From Mesoflavibacter sp037029465 (lineage in GTDB: Bacteria > Bacteroidota > Bacteroidia > Flavobacteriales > Flavobacteriaceae), in the NCBI RefSeq assembly GCF_037029465.1, contig NZ_JAYMEM010000028.1, forward strand, positions 124,001 to 188,000: 64,000 nucleotides of DNA. Reading direction: 5' to 3'. Of the stretch, positions 56,317 to 63,891 are shown in pieces; the first letter of the stretch is position 1; every line of letters starts with the position of its first letter. The notes under the pieces were generated by a model. That model was not told the origin of the DNA, searched no databases, and saw only the letters and a program-made list of their open reading frames with translations. Made by a program: the position numbers and the translations under genes.

Positions 56317-57549
56317 ATGAATCACACTACCCTATTCTACATCATCATCGCAATTATAAGCATTAACTTTATCATTGATAAAATTTTAGATGCGTTTAAC
56401 GCGAAACATTATAAAGACCAATTACCTGAAGAATTACAAGATGTTTATGATGAAGACGAGTATAAAAAATCACAACGCTACAAAGCTACAAACTATCGTT
56501 TTGGAATATTAACGTCTACATTTTCTTTTGTGTTAACGTTGGCGTTTTTCTTTTTAGATGGTTTTGCTTTTGTTGACCAATTAGCAAGACAAATTACAGA
56601 CCATAATATTTTGGTAACGCTTATATTTTTTGGAATTATAATGATAGGTAGTGATATTTTGACCACGCCATTTTCTTATTACAAAACCTTTGTGATAGAA
56701 GAACAATTTGGGTTTAATAAAACCACAAAAACCACCTTTATTTTAGACAAAATTAAAGGTTGGTTAATGACTATAATTGTTGGCGGAGTCATACTTGGCA
56801 TCATCACATGGTTTTACCACACGACTAAAGATCTGTTCTGGGTTTATGCTTGGGTTTTAGTATCTGTTTTCACCATTTTTATCAACCTATTTTATTCGCG
56901 ATTAATTGTTCCTATTTTTAATAAACAAACACCTTTAGAGGACGGAAGTTTGCGTAATTCTATTTCTAAATATGCTGAAAGTGTTGGCTTTAATCTAGAT
57001 AAGATTTTTATTATTGACGGTTCAAAACGAAGCACAAAAGCCAATGCCTATTTTTCTGGATTTGGAAATGAAAAACGAGTGACACTTTACGACACTTTAG
57101 TTAATGATTTAGACGAAGATGAAATTGTTGCAGTACTAGCACACGAGGTTGGTCATTACAAGAAAAAGCACATTATTTTCAATCTATTTTCTTCTATTTT
57201 GTTAACAGGTTTAACGCTTTTTATATTGTCGCTATTAATAGATAATCCGTTATTATCTGAAGCTTTAGGCGTGCAAGAAACAAGCTTTCATATCGGGTTA
57301 ATTGCTTTTGGAATTTTATACAGTCCACTGTCTGAAATCACAGGATTAATTATGAACTGGTTTTCTAGAAAGTTTGAATACCAAGCAGATGATTACGCAA
57401 AAAACACTTACAAAGCAGAGTCTTTAATAACTTCACTTAAAAAGTTATCTAAAAATAGTTTAAGTAATTTAACACCTCATCCTGCGTACGTGTTTATGCA
57501 TTATTCGCATCCAACATTGTTAGAAAGAATTAAGAATTTAAAACAGTAA
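56317..57549 (+). CDS. M48 metallopeptidase (Ste24/CAAX protease-like)
   Basis: The 410-residue product has about seven membrane helices and the zinc motif H-E-V-G-H at 276-280, with a third ligand likely in FEYQADDYA. It belongs to the Ste24-type M48A group with a large intramembrane chamber. In bacteria such enzymes clear misfolded membrane proteins. It is in the expected length range. Confidence 0.94.
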   Translation: MNHTTLFYIIIAIISINFIIDKILDAFNAKHYKDQLPEELQDVYDEDEYKKSQRYKATNYRFGILTSTFSFVLTLAFFFLDGFAFVDQLARQITDHNILVTLIFFGIIMIGSDILTTPFSYYKTFVIEEQFGFNKTTKTTFILDKIKGWLMTIIVGGVILGIITWFYHTTKDLFWVYAWVLVSVFTIFINLFYSRLIVPIFNKQTPLEDGSLRNSISKYAESVGFNLDKIFIIDGSKRSTKANAYFSGFGNEKRVTLYDTLVNDLDEDEIVAVLAHEVGHYKKKHIIFNLFSSILLTGLTLFILSLLIDNPLLSEALGVQETSFHIGLIAFGILYSPLSEITGLIMNWFSRKFEYQADDYAKNTYKAESLITSLKKLSKNSLSNLTPHPAYVFMHYSHPTLLERIKNLKQ

Positions 57550-57604
57550 CCCAATTTTGATAAAAATTACCTATCTTCAAAACTTCATTTTAAAAAATTA
57601 GATA

Positions 57605-57976
57605 ATGAAACTTGGCGCATTTTCAGTTAGTCTTGCTGTAAAAGACATACATAAATCAAAAGCATTTTACGAAAAATTAGGCTTTACCGCTTTTGCTGGC
57701 GAGATTGAAAAAAACTATTTAATCATGAAAAATGGTAATGCGCTAGTTGGTTTATTTCAAGGCATGTTTGATAAAAACATCTTAACCTTTAATCCTGGTT
57801 GGGACGAAAGTGCTAACAAATTAGAAGACTTTACAGATGTAAGAGACATTCAAAAACATATAAAGTCTCATCAAATTCCCTTAATCACAGAAGCAGATGA
57901 GAGTTCTTCTGGTCCAGCAAGTTTTGTGATTTTAGATCCTGACGGTAATCCTGTGCTAATTGATCAGCACGTTTAA
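57605..57976 (+). CDS. VOC (glyoxalase-like) protein
   Basis: The 123-residue product is a single VOC domain: SVSLAVKDIHKSKAFYEKLGF at the start and ASFVILDPDGNPVLIDQH at the end. The expected His/Glu metal ligands are only partly present, so the reaction is unclear. Confidence 0.87.
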   Translation: MKLGAFSVSLAVKDIHKSKAFYEKLGFTAFAGEIEKNYLIMKNGNALVGLFQGMFDKNILTFNPGWDESANKLEDFTDVRDIQKHIKSHQIPLITEADESSSGPASFVILDPDGNPVLIDQHV

Positions 57977-57997
57977 AAGAAAAAGACTAAATTATAC

Positions 57998-58021
57998 TCA
58001 CTTCGACTACGCTCAGTGACC
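57998..58021. repeat. Dispersed 24-bp repeat, second copy
   Basis: This element (TCACTTCGACTACGCTCAG...) is the exact reverse complement of 47816-47839. It lies between two convergent genes. Confidence 0.8.
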
Positions 58022-58027
58022 AACAAT

Positions 58028-58693
58028 TTATTCTACTAAAAAATCAAAATATTGGTTTTTAAACGGTTCATTTTTTAACGTAAAATGCCACCATTCTTGC
58101 GGATAGTTTCTAAAACCATTTTTAAGCATTACGTTTTGCAAACGTTGTCGGTTTGCGATTTGCTTTTCGGTTAAATTAGTATTGCTCACCCAAGATTCTG
58201 GTCCAAAAAAGTCGTAAGGCGATCCCATATCTAGTTCTTCATCGGTTTCTAAATTCACGATAGTAACGTCCAAAGTACTACCGCTACTGTGTCTAGATTT
58301 TGAAGCAATGTAACCTTCTTTAAATAAATTTCTTTTATCTACTTTAGGATAATAATACTGTTTCATCATAGTATCATTAACCTGTTTTGCCCAATACACA
58401 AAATGGTTGACTGCACGTTGTGGTCTATAGGCATCAAAAACTTTAAGTGTTAAACCTTCGGCTTTTAAATCTGCTTGTACTTTTTTTAAAGCGTCTACTG
58501 TTTGTGCTGTGGTAATCACAACTTCATTTACATAACCATCAATTTGCTCTCCTACAAAATTATTATCGTAGCAATAACGTAATTCTACTTTTAAATCCGG
58601 CAAACTATCTTGAGCATACACAAAGCCTTCTGGTAGCTGAGCAAAAGCGAATTGAGTTAACAAAAACAATAAAAGGGTTAGGCTAAATTTCAT
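58028..58693 (-). CDS. M15 D-alanyl-D-alanine dipeptidase (VanX/DdpX-like)
   Basis: The 221-residue product has a signal peptide (residues 1-18) and the M15D motifs S-R-H-S-S-G-S-T-L-D (His135 and Asp142 as zinc ligands) and E-W-W-H at 200-203 (catalytic Glu200, ligand His203). Exported members usually recycle peptidoglycan D-Ala-D-Ala; no vancomycin-resistance genes are near. It is convergent with the VOC gene. Confidence 0.92.
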   Translation of the reverse strand: MKFSLTLLLFLLTQFAFAQLPEGFVYAQDSLPDLKVELRYCYDNNFVGEQIDGYVNEVVITTAQTVDALKKVQADLKAEGLTLKVFDAYRPQRAVNHFVYWAKQVNDTMMKQYYYPKVDKRNLFKEGYIASKSRHSSGSTLDVTIVNLETDEELDMGSPYDFFGPESWVSNTNLTEKQIANRQRLQNVMLKNGFRNYPQEWWHFTLKNEPFKNQYFDFLVE

Positions 58694-58736
58694 GATATAT
58701 AAATTATAGGTTAAATTTATAAAATAAAAAGTTACT

Positions 58737-59096
58737 ATGATTTATCCTTGGCATCTTTACGCTATGGCGTGTATGTATATTTTGGCTGGTATAATGCATT
58801 TTGTAAAACCAAAAATGTACATGCGCATTATGCCTAACTATATTCCTAAACACAAATTAATGGTGTTACTTAGTGGTCTTGCTGAGATTATTCTTGGTGC
58901 AACACTGTGCTTTCCTTCCACAAAAAACCTTGCTATTTATGGTATTATTTTAATGCTAGTTGTGTTTTTTACCGTTCACTTTTATATGCTTACTAATAAA
59001 AAAGCTAGTGCAGGATTACCAAAATGGGTATTAATTTTACGCATTCCGTTACAGTTCTTTTTAATGTATTGGGCTTATTTTTATCTACAGTTTTAA
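58737..59096 (+). CDS. DoxX-family four-helix membrane protein
   Basis: The 119-residue product has four hydrophobic segments with the DoxX-like pattern GIMHFVKPKMYMRIMPNYIP and LSGLAEIILGATL. Function unknown; such proteins are often linked to oxidative stress. It is 1 bp from the alkB-like gene and likely co-transcribed. Confidence 0.83.
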   Translation: MIYPWHLYAMACMYILAGIMHFVKPKMYMRIMPNYIPKHKLMVLLSGLAEIILGATLCFPSTKNLAIYGIILMLVVFFTVHFYMLTNKKASAGLPKWVLILRIPLQFFLMYWAYFYLQF

Positions 59097-59097
59097 T

Positions 59098-59691
59098 ATG
59101 CTTTTTCCGGAAGACATATCACTAAACTTACCCGATTCTGATATAAAATATTACCCTAACTTTTTTAATAAAGAAGCAGCAGATGCATATTTTAATTTAC
59201 TTTTAAAAGATATAAATTGGCAACAAGATGATATTACTATTTTTGGAAAAACCTACAAACAACCTAGATTAACAGCTCTTTTTGGTAATAATGGTAAACC
59301 TTACAGTTATTCTAATATTACTATGTATCCTGAAGATTTTTCGGAAGAATTACAGCAAATAAAAGATAAAGTTGAAACTAAAGTTAAAGCAAAATTCACC
59401 ACTTGTTTAGCTAATTTATACCGAAACGGAAACGACAGTAATGGTTGGCACGCAGATAATGAAAAAGAATTAGGGCAAAACCCAATAATTGCGTCTGTTA
59501 GTTTTGGTGCTGAGAGATACTTTCATTTAAAACATAGAAATGATAAATCTTTAAAACAAAAATTATTACTTCAACACGGTAGTTTATTGTTAATGCAAGG
59601 CAAAACACAACATTACTGGCTACATCAAATTGCAAAAACAAAAAAAGAGATTGGGCAAAGAATAAATTTAACCTTTAGAATAATAAAGTAG
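59098..59691 (+). CDS. AlkB-like alpha-ketoglutarate-dependent dioxygenase
   Basis: The 197-residue product has the Fe(II) ligands H118-x-D120 (GWHADNEKELG) and His176 (HYWLHQI), with R188 (GQRINLTFR) for alpha-ketoglutarate. It matches the ABH2-like AlkB group that removes alkyl groups from DNA bases. No ada gene is near. Confidence 0.92.
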   Translation: MLFPEDISLNLPDSDIKYYPNFFNKEAADAYFNLLLKDINWQQDDITIFGKTYKQPRLTALFGNNGKPYSYSNITMYPEDFSEELQQIKDKVETKVKAKFTTCLANLYRNGNDSNGWHADNEKELGQNPIIASVSFGAERYFHLKHRNDKSLKQKLLLQHGSLLLMQGKTQHYWLHQIAKTKKEIGQRINLTFRIIK

Positions 59692-59700
59692 AAGTTATTA

Positions 59701-59816
59701 AAGACAAAAGAGTCAAGGTCCCTCAACCTTGACTCTATGCTATTTGGCATCTTATGTTTTGGTTAGATTTAGGGTCTCTATATCTAAAAGATGCAAATAT
59801 TAATTAATTAATCCAT
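59701..59816 (-). ncRNA. Candidate small RNA with own promoter and terminator
   Basis: No gene fits 59692-60074. On the minus strand a consensus promoter ends at 59823, giving a start near 59816. The transcript would contain a nested stem: GCATCTT (59794-59788) pairs with AAGATGC (59753-59747) and, immediately inside, TTAGAT with ATCTAA. It ends in an 11-bp hairpin (AGAGTCAAGGT and ACCTTGACTCT, 59736-59709) followed by TTTGTCTTT. Promoter, structure and terminator all point to the same strand. It is not recognised as 6S, SRP or tmRNA. Confidence 0.6.
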
Positions 59817-59822
59817 TGAACT

Positions 59823-59853
59823 AAAAAGTATGTAATTCTTAGTACATGTCAAA
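59823..59853 (-). promoter_or_regulatory. Promoter of the candidate small RNA
   Basis: On the minus strand TTTG (59853-59850) and TACTTTTT (59830-59823) are spaced by 19 bp. The -33 element and spacing are ideal; the -7 element differs from TAnnTTTG only at its last base. Confidence 0.65.
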
Positions 59854-60074
59854 CATAATATTAATTCCTTTTCTTACAGTTTAAAAACATAAATATTCGA
59901 TGAAATACATAAAATTTTAACATTTATCGTTAAAAAACACTAAAACTACGATTAAGTGCTGTTTAAAAAATCATTAATTCGATACCCATCGATAAAATAA
60001 TTTCAGCTATTTTTGTACGTATCAATAATTTTATTGGCATCTTTTTTGTCCATATTTTATCCAAATAAATTATT

Positions 60075-60998
60075 ATGAAATCAATACTTCTTTTTTTATC
60101 ACTTTGTTTTAGTTCTATCATTGTAGCACAAGATTCAACATATACAAAACATGAAATTTCGGTTAATAAACATATAGATGGTACATTATTAGCTCCTAAC
60201 AACATAACAAAACCTGATTTAGCTATTTTAATTGCTGGGTCTGGACCTACCGACAGAGATGGTAACCAAAACTTTTTAAAGAATAATAGTTTAAAAAAAT
60301 TAGCCGTTAGCCTTACACAAAATGACATTGCAACTTACAGGTATGATAAACGTATTGTGAAGCAATTAAAATCTAACAACATTGATAAAGATATTATGTT
60401 TGACGATTTTGTTACCGACGCAAAATCTGTAATAGACTATTTTAAAAACAGCCAAAACTTTAATAAAATTTATGTCATTGGGCACAGTCAAGGTAGCTTG
60501 GTTGGTATGCTAGCAGCAAAAGATCGCGCAGACGGTTTTATATCTTTAGCTGGTGCAGGACAAAGTATTGATCAGGTTATTATTGAACAAGTTAACAAAA
60601 CAGCTCCTAACTTTACAGAAGACACAAAACGTGTATTTGAAACTTTAAAACAAGGAAAAACAACTACAGATTATCCTATGGCGTTGTCTTCTATTTTTAA
60701 TATTGAAATTCAAAAATTTATGATTAATTGGATGCAGTACAATCCAACTGAAGTCATAAAATCTTTAGAAATGCCTGTTTTAGTTATAAACGGAACTAAA
60801 GATTTACAAGTGAGTGAAAATGAAGCTAAACTTTTAAAAGAAGCTAATGAAGAAGCAACTTTAAAAATAATAGAAAACATGAATCACGTACTTGTCACTA
60901 TAGAAGGTGATGATTTAGAAAATTCAAAATCTTATGCTGAAACTCAAAGACCAATTGCAGAAGGTTTAATTAAAGCTATTGCAGACTTTATTAAATAA
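60075..60998 (+). CDS. Exported alpha/beta hydrolase
   Basis: The 307-residue product has a signal peptide (residues 1-18), an oxyanion stretch AGSGPTDRDGNQ, the nucleophile elbow G-H-S-Q-G (Ser near 139), and the late Asp/His pair (VINGTKDLQV and MNHVLV). It belongs to the serine aminopeptidase/dienelactone-hydrolase-like group. Substrate unknown. The hairpin at 61023-61052 may serve as its terminator. Confidence 0.9.
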   Translation: MKSILLFLSLCFSSIIVAQDSTYTKHEISVNKHIDGTLLAPNNITKPDLAILIAGSGPTDRDGNQNFLKNNSLKKLAVSLTQNDIATYRYDKRIVKQLKSNNIDKDIMFDDFVTDAKSVIDYFKNSQNFNKIYVIGHSQGSLVGMLAAKDRADGFISLAGAGQSIDQVIIEQVNKTAPNFTEDTKRVFETLKQGKTTTDYPMALSSIFNIEIQKFMINWMQYNPTEVIKSLEMPVLVINGTKDLQVSENEAKLLKEANEEATLKIIENMNHVLVTIEGDDLENSKSYAETQRPIAEGLIKAIADFIK

Positions 60999-61022
60999 GT
61001 AAACACAAAACATATCTAAATA

Positions 61023-61136
61023 GAAAAAGCATCCTAAAAAGGATGCTTTTTCATACTAACCAACCAAAAATATGAGTAATTATTACTCGTTAGTTTAGGT
61101 AACCACACCGTTACTAAGTCAACATAATTAATTACA
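61023..61136 (-). ncRNA. Tandem small RNA candidate, unit A
   Basis: The unit has, 5' to 3' on the minus strand, a hairpin TTAGTAAC / GTTACCTAA around loop GGTGTG, a stem ACTAAC / GTTAGT enclosing GAGTAA / TTACTC, an open stretch TTTTTGGTTGGTTAG and a 12-bp terminator hairpin (61052-61023). A sigma-54-like promoter lies at 61164-61146. About ten bases differ from unit C over ~145 bp. No protein frame fits. Confidence 0.6.
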
Positions 61137-61145
61137 CTTTATATT

Positions 61146-61164
61146 AAACAAATGCTGTGCCAAA
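61146..61164 (-). promoter_or_regulatory. Sigma-54-like promoter of unit A
   Basis: On the minus strand the sequence is TTTGGCACAGCATTTGTTT. It gives TGGCAC, five bases, TTGT: exact -24 element and spacing, one mismatch in the -12 element (TTGC expected). The same 19 bp recur before unit C. Confidence 0.55.
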
Positions 61165-61185
61165 CTTCATTTATTTATAAAAACA

Positions 61186-61300
61186 GAAAAAGCACCTCAA
61201 AAAGAGATGCTTTTTCGTACTAACCAACCAAAAATATGAATAATCTTTGCTATTTAATTATGGTAACCACACCATAATCACGTCTTCACAAATATTACAT
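61186..61300 (-). ncRNA. Tandem small RNA candidate, unit B (diverged)
   Basis: The middle unit keeps GGTGTGGTTACC, TTTTTGGTTGGTTAGTA and the terminator, but the flanks differ. The first hairpin is rebuilt as ATTATGGT / ACCATAAT, so pairing is kept with different bases. The second stem is weak. No sigma-54-like motif precedes it. The 5' boundary is set by alignment with A. Confidence 0.5.
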
Positions 61301-61370
61301 ACATTTAGTCTATATAATACTGATTTCCTTACGATTATAATTTAAAAGTTTTGTTAAAGTTTATAACATA

Positions 61371-61485
61371 GAAAAAGCACCTCAAAAAGAGATGCTTTTT
61401 CATACTAACCAACCAAAAATATGAGTAATCATTACTCGTTAGTTTAGGTAACCACACCGTTACTAAGTCATCATAATTGATTACA
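61371..61485 (-). ncRNA. Tandem small RNA candidate, unit C
   Basis: The unit repeats the order of A: first hairpin, ACTAAC / GTTAGT stem enclosing GAGTAA / TTACTC, open TTTTTGGTTGGTTAG stretch and terminator (61401-61371). In the terminator the minus-strand RNA pairs GCAUCUC with GAGGUGC, including a U-G pair that would be an A-C mismatch in a plus-strand RNA. This favours the minus strand. Confidence 0.6.
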
Positions 61486-61494
61486 CTTTAAATA

Positions 61495-61513
61495 AAACAA
61501 ATGCTGTGCCAAA
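61495..61513 (-). promoter_or_regulatory. Sigma-54-like promoter of unit C
   Basis: An exact 19-bp copy of the element before unit A, again about 10 bp before the predicted transcript start. It lies 66 bp from the start of the divergent DUF819 gene. Confidence 0.55.
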
Positions 61514-61579
61514 CTTTATTTTAAGTCCTTTTTATTACAGTTTTATTTGATTATTTTGCGGTAACTATAAAACTAAATT

Positions 61580-62890
61580 ATGAACGAACCATTATTTACT
61601 AACGACACCATTGTTTTTGGAATATTAATGTTAGCACTTGGTGCTATTTTTTACACAGAATCTTTAAAAGGTGGCTTTTGGGAAAAATTTTATAAAATAG
61701 TTCCTGGACTATTTATGGCTTACATGTTACCAGCTGTTTTAACTACAATTGGTTTAATTGCTCCAGAATGGGAAACAACAAATACAGACACAGGCGAAAT
61801 CACTAAACACAGTACAGACCTTTATTTTGTAGCTAGCAGATATCTTTTACCTGCTGCTTTAGTACTTATGACGTTAAGTATTGACTTAAAAGGTGTTTTT
61901 AATTTAGGTTGGAAAGCTCTAATTATGTTCTTTACTGGTACAGTGGGAATTATAATTGGTGGACCAATAGCTATTTTATTGATTTCTATGGTTTCTCCAG
62001 AAACTGTTGGTGGTGTTGGTCCAGATGCTGTTTGGAGAGGATTATCAACCCTTGCTGGAAGCTGGATTGGTGGCGGCGCAAACCAAACCGCAATGCTAGA
62101 AATATATGGCTATAATCAAAAACTTTATGGCGGAATGGTGTTTGTAGATATTGTTGTTGCTAATTTATGGATGGCTCTATTATTAATAGGAATAGGAAAA
62201 AGAAACGCTATCAATAAATGGTTAAAAGCAGATACTTCTTCTATTGAATCTTTAAAGGAAAAAATGTCTTCGTTTACCGAAAGTGTAAAACGTAATCCAT
62301 CTTTAACAGATTTAATGCTAATGGCAGCTATTGCTTTTGGTACTGTTAGTATGGCACATTTATTTGCAGATATTTTAGCTCCGTTTTTTGAAAGTATTGT
62401 TGCAGGAATAGAAAATCAAACGCTTAAAAATGTATTTACTTTTTTAGATAGTTCTTTTTTCTGGATGATAAGTATTTCAACTGTAATTGCCATACTACTT
62501 TCTTTTACCAAAGCTAGAAATTATGAAGGTGCTGGCGCAAGTAAATTTGGTAGTGTGTTCATCTATATTTTAGTCGCAAGTATTGGTATGAAAATGGATT
62601 TGACCTTAATTTTTGACAATGTAGGATTAATTGCAATTGGATTAGTTTGGATGAGTATTCACGCTTTACTATTAATTTTAATAGCAAAAATCATTAAAGC
62701 ACCTTACTTCTTTTTAGCAGTTGGTAGCCAAGCTAATGTTGGTGGTGCAGCATCAGCGCCAATAGTTGCATCTGCGTTTCATCCTTCGTTAGCAACAGTT
62801 GGAGTATTGTTAGCTGTATTTGGCTATGCTGTTGGTACAATAGCTGCAATTGGCTGTACTATTTTAATGCAATTAGCTGCAGCTAGTTAG
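61580..62890 (+). CDS. DUF819 multi-pass membrane protein
   Basis: The 436-residue product has about eleven hydrophobic helices and the DUF819 core (WRGLSTLAGSWIGGGANQTAM, then SQANVGGAASAPIVASAFHPSLA). The two Gly-rich, Asn-containing re-entrant-like segments recall sodium-dependent transporters such as GltS, so a transporter role is plausible but unproven. It precedes a lipoprotein gene by 49 bp. Confidence 0.88.
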   Translation: MNEPLFTNDTIVFGILMLALGAIFYTESLKGGFWEKFYKIVPGLFMAYMLPAVLTTIGLIAPEWETTNTDTGEITKHSTDLYFVASRYLLPAALVLMTLSIDLKGVFNLGWKALIMFFTGTVGIIIGGPIAILLISMVSPETVGGVGPDAVWRGLSTLAGSWIGGGANQTAMLEIYGYNQKLYGGMVFVDIVVANLWMALLLIGIGKRNAINKWLKADTSSIESLKEKMSSFTESVKRNPSLTDLMLMAAIAFGTVSMAHLFADILAPFFESIVAGIENQTLKNVFTFLDSSFFWMISISTVIAILLSFTKARNYEGAGASKFGSVFIYILVASIGMKMDLTLIFDNVGLIAIGLVWMSIHALLLILIAKIIKAPYFFLAVGSQANVGGAASAPIVASAFHPSLATVGVLLAVFGYAVGTIAAIGCTILMQLAAAS

Positions 62891-62939
62891 TATTTTTGTG
62901 ATTTTTATAAGATATTTGCCCACTAAAAATTAAATAAAA

Positions 62940-63641
62940 ATGAAAAAAATCTTAGTACTACTTCTTGTAACAATTATTTTTTCTTGCGGTGAAAGCGGAA
63001 AAAAACTTACTGTTGAAGCTACCGTTAAAGGTTTAAAAAAAGGTACTGTTTACCTAAAAAAAGTAATTGATACAACTTTAGTTACTGTAGATTCTGTAAC
63101 TGTAAATGGCGATTCTAACTTTACATTACAAACAGAGATTGATGAGCCAGAAGTATTTCATTTGTATTTAGATAAAAACTCTAAAGAAAATGATCGTATA
63201 TCTTTCTTTGGAGATAAAGGTGTAACCAAAATTTACACCAAATTAGAAAACTTTAATTTTTACGCTAAAATTGAAGGTTCTAAACAACAAGCACTTTATC
63301 AAGAATATCTTGAGATAATGAACAAAATAAACAACAAAAATCTTGATGTATTTAAAGAAAATTTAGATGCTTTAAAAAACAAAGATTCTGTTGCTATAGC
63401 TAAAACCGAAAAAGCTTTAGAAGGTTACACAAAAAGAAAGTATTTATATGCAGTTAACTTTGCTATAAATAATAAAGACAGTGAAGTTGCTCCTTATATT
63501 GCGCTTTCTGAAATCTACGATGCTAGATTAAATTTATTGGACACTATAAATAAGGTATTAACGCCTGAAATTAAAAATTCTAAATACGGTAAACAATTAG
63601 AAGAATATATTGCTGAACGTAAAGCTGAAGAGAATGAATAA
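62940..63641 (+). CDS. DUF4369 lipoprotein
   Basis: The 233-residue product has lipobox I-F-S-C (Cys16) and the DUF4369 beta-sandwich (VKGLKKGTVYLKKVIDT...VDSVTVNGDSNFTLQTEIDEPEVFHLYLD). In many Bacteroidota this domain precedes a thioredoxin-like domain, but that part is absent here and replaced by a helical end. A terminator follows. Confidence 0.8.
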   Translation: MKKILVLLLVTIIFSCGESGKKLTVEATVKGLKKGTVYLKKVIDTTLVTVDSVTVNGDSNFTLQTEIDEPEVFHLYLDKNSKENDRISFFGDKGVTKIYTKLENFNFYAKIEGSKQQALYQEYLEIMNKINNKNLDVFKENLDALKNKDSVAIAKTEKALEGYTKRKYLYAVNFAINNKDSEVAPYIALSEIYDARLNLLDTINKVLTPEIKNSKYGKQLEEYIAERKAEENE

Positions 63642-63666
63642 TATTATTTCTTTCTTTTAAAAAACT

Positions 63667-63699
63667 AAAAAAGCCATTCAGAAATTGAATGGCTTTTTT
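63667..63699 (+). terminator. Terminator after the DUF4369 gene
   Basis: AAAAAAGCCATTCA and TGAATGGCTTTTTT form a 14-bp perfect stem with loop GAAAT. Confidence 0.92.
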
Positions 63700-63726
63700 T
63701 ATAATCAAATATCAACTTTTATTAAT

Positions 63727-63759
63727 AAAAAAAAGCTCCTCATTTTATTGAGGAGCTTT
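63727..63759 (-). terminator. Terminator after tRNA-Thr
   Basis: AAAGCTCCTCA and TGAGGAGCTTT pair over 11 bp; on the minus strand the stem is followed by a T-run. It lies 3 bp beyond the tRNA 3' end. Confidence 0.85.
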
Positions 63760-63761
63760 AG

Positions 63762-63835
63762 AGCCGATGGAGGGACTCGAACCCACGACCTGCTGATTAC
63801 AAATCAGCTGCTCTAGCCAGCTGAGCTACATCGGC
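63762..63835 (-). tRNA. tRNA-Thr (UGU)
   Basis: The minus strand starts GCCGATG and ends CATCGGC plus discriminator T. The anticodon loop CTGATTTGTAATCAG gives anticodon TGT, and the T-loop is GGGTTCGAGTCCC. CCA is not encoded. Confidence 0.95.
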
Positions 63836-63845
63836 AAAGCGAGTG

Positions 63846-63876
63846 CAAATATAATTTGAGAAATGATATTTGCAAA
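63846..63876 (-). promoter_or_regulatory. Promoter of tRNA-Thr
   Basis: On the minus strand TTTG (63876-63873) and TATATTTG (63853-63846) are spaced by exactly 19 bp, a full match to the Bacteroidota housekeeping consensus, 10 bp before the tRNA. Confidence 0.8.
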
Positions 63877-63891
63877 CTTTTTTTTAAAAAA

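Noticed and set aside
60999..61579. Three hairpins read as simple stacked terminators of the hydrolase gene
   Set aside because: Similarity extends about 100 bp past each hairpin, with conserved stems and promoters, and the U-G pair favours the minus strand.
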